Assembly (NCBI GenBank): GCA_013360215.1
Contig: JABWCP010000008.1
Span: forward strand, 110,889-174,888
Direction of reading: 5' to 3'
From: a bacterium
GTDB lineage: Bacteria > CLD3 > SB21
Length of the DNA stretch: 64,000 nt
Shown here: positions 63,536-64,000 of the stretch, piece by piece
How positions within the stretch are numbered: the first letter of the stretch is position 1
Layout of the letters: every line of letters begins with the position of its first letter
Notes under the pieces: model-generated
The model's database searches: none
Seen by the model: only the letters and a program-made list of their open reading frames with translations
What the model was told of the DNA's origin: nothing
Position numbers and translations under genes: made by a program

Positions 63536-63786
63536 ACTTTTTTGTTATAGGCGACAGCTCTCTAAAACATTTTCATAGATTAATTAAATTGAGCTTTAAA
63601 TTTGGGCTATATTTGTCGGCATTAGTCGGCAGTAGCAATTGAGTAATTCGATCCAATTTTAGGACGTGCGACATTACAAATATCGTTTGTATGTTCTACG
63701 AGAATTGGTATAGACTCCACTTCCCCGTTGCTTATCCCGCGCAATATTCATAAAATAGTTTCCGAATAATTAACTTTGTTACATTT

Positions 63787-64000
63787 ATGCCCATCATAGC
63801 GCCTTCTATTTTATCGGCCGATTTTGCCAACCTTTCGCGGGATATTCGCATCGCCGAAGAATCCGGTGCGGATTGGATTCACGTCGATGTGATGGACGGA
63901 CGTTTTGTACCTAATATTACGATCGGTCCGGTGGTCGTCGAACATCTCCGTAAAATCACCAAACTTCCGCTGGATGTTCATCTTATGATCGTCGAACCCG
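63787..64000 (+). CDS. rpe: Ribulose-phosphate 3-epimerase (partial, 5' end)
   Basis: Interconverts ribulose-5-phosphate and xylulose-5-phosphate in the pentose phosphate pathway. The visible 71 residues start [16 protein letters not shown] and include the metal-site region [16 protein letters not shown] and [12 protein letters not shown], which fix the family. The reading frame runs off the window edge at 64000. Confidence 0.95.
   Translation, partial: MPIIAPSILSADFANLSRDIRIAEESGADWIHVDVMDGRFVPNITIGPVVVEHLRKITKLPLDVHLMIVEP

Overview
The window is a gene-dense bacterial chromosome segment. It carries about 55 protein genes on both strands, no rRNA or tRNA that I can see, no CRISPR array and no transposase or integrase. 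Several traits suggest the Fibrobacterota-Chlorobiota-Bacteroidota (FCB) side of the tree or a related candidate phylum. These are the many lipoproteins with a Cys lipobox, outer-membrane proteins of the DUF6588 and DUF4292 types, a large secreted protein ending in a FlgD-like/type-A sorting domain, TPR lipoproteins, and moderate GC with AT-rich intergenic DNA. That placement is inference; no marker gene here fixes the phylum.

Layout. 1-6.8 kb: the end of an outer-membrane protein gene, a DUF1905 gene, a lectin-like lipoprotein, acetyl-CoA synthetase (acs), and a complete AvaI/BsoBI-type restriction-modification (RM) pair. 7-14.5 kb: a GNAT acetyltransferase, a membrane-anchored GyrI-like protein, an AraC regulator with a membrane domain, the giant helicase Lhr and a CGNR zinc-finger protein. 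14.5-19 kb: a lipoprotein cluster with a tandem duplicate pair, then a non-coding patch holding a 9-bp minisatellite, a 31-bp palindrome and a small copy of the CGNR gene's 5' end. 19-25.5 kb: truA, a second RM system (controller-like HTH, m5C methyltransferase, nuclease), fabI and an RsmF-like rRNA methyltransferase. 25.9-31 kb: priA, a PAS histidine kinase, DUF309 and CBS genes. 31.5-37.5 kb: a third, apparently broken RM-like cluster directly behind an operon xseB / AtuA-like / TPR / DUF4292 / glycosyltransferase / smpB. 37.8-45 kb: a TolB/TPR protein, a YraN-like nuclease, and an operon polyprenyl synthase / eno / ftsB-like / RmlC-like cupin / dacB. 45.3-52 kb: a two-gene signalling unit (double receiver fused to a PEP-synthase-type ATP-binding domain, overlapping a large histidine kinase), a cupin and an EamA transporter. 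52-55 kb: a four-gene membrane operon with its own winged-helix regulator (VanZ-like, CreD-like). 55-64 kb: DUF6588, SAM methyltransferase, lipoprotein MsrB, amidohydrolase, a large sorted secreted protein, a di-haem DUF1111 oxidoreductase with a partner lipoprotein, and the start of rpe.

Housekeeping genes cover replication and repair (priA, xseB, lhr), RNA and translation quality (truA, RsmF-like, smpB), lipid and envelope synthesis (fabI, polyprenyl synthase, dacB, ftsB-like) and central carbon (acs, eno, rpe). Laid over this are three separate RM-type modules that look more AT-rich than their neighbours and are probably acquired. The best candidates for unusual biology are the receiver/ATP-grasp plus histidine kinase pair at 45.3-50.6 kb and the small-protein/nuclease cluster with a half methyltransferase at 31.5-33.3 kb.
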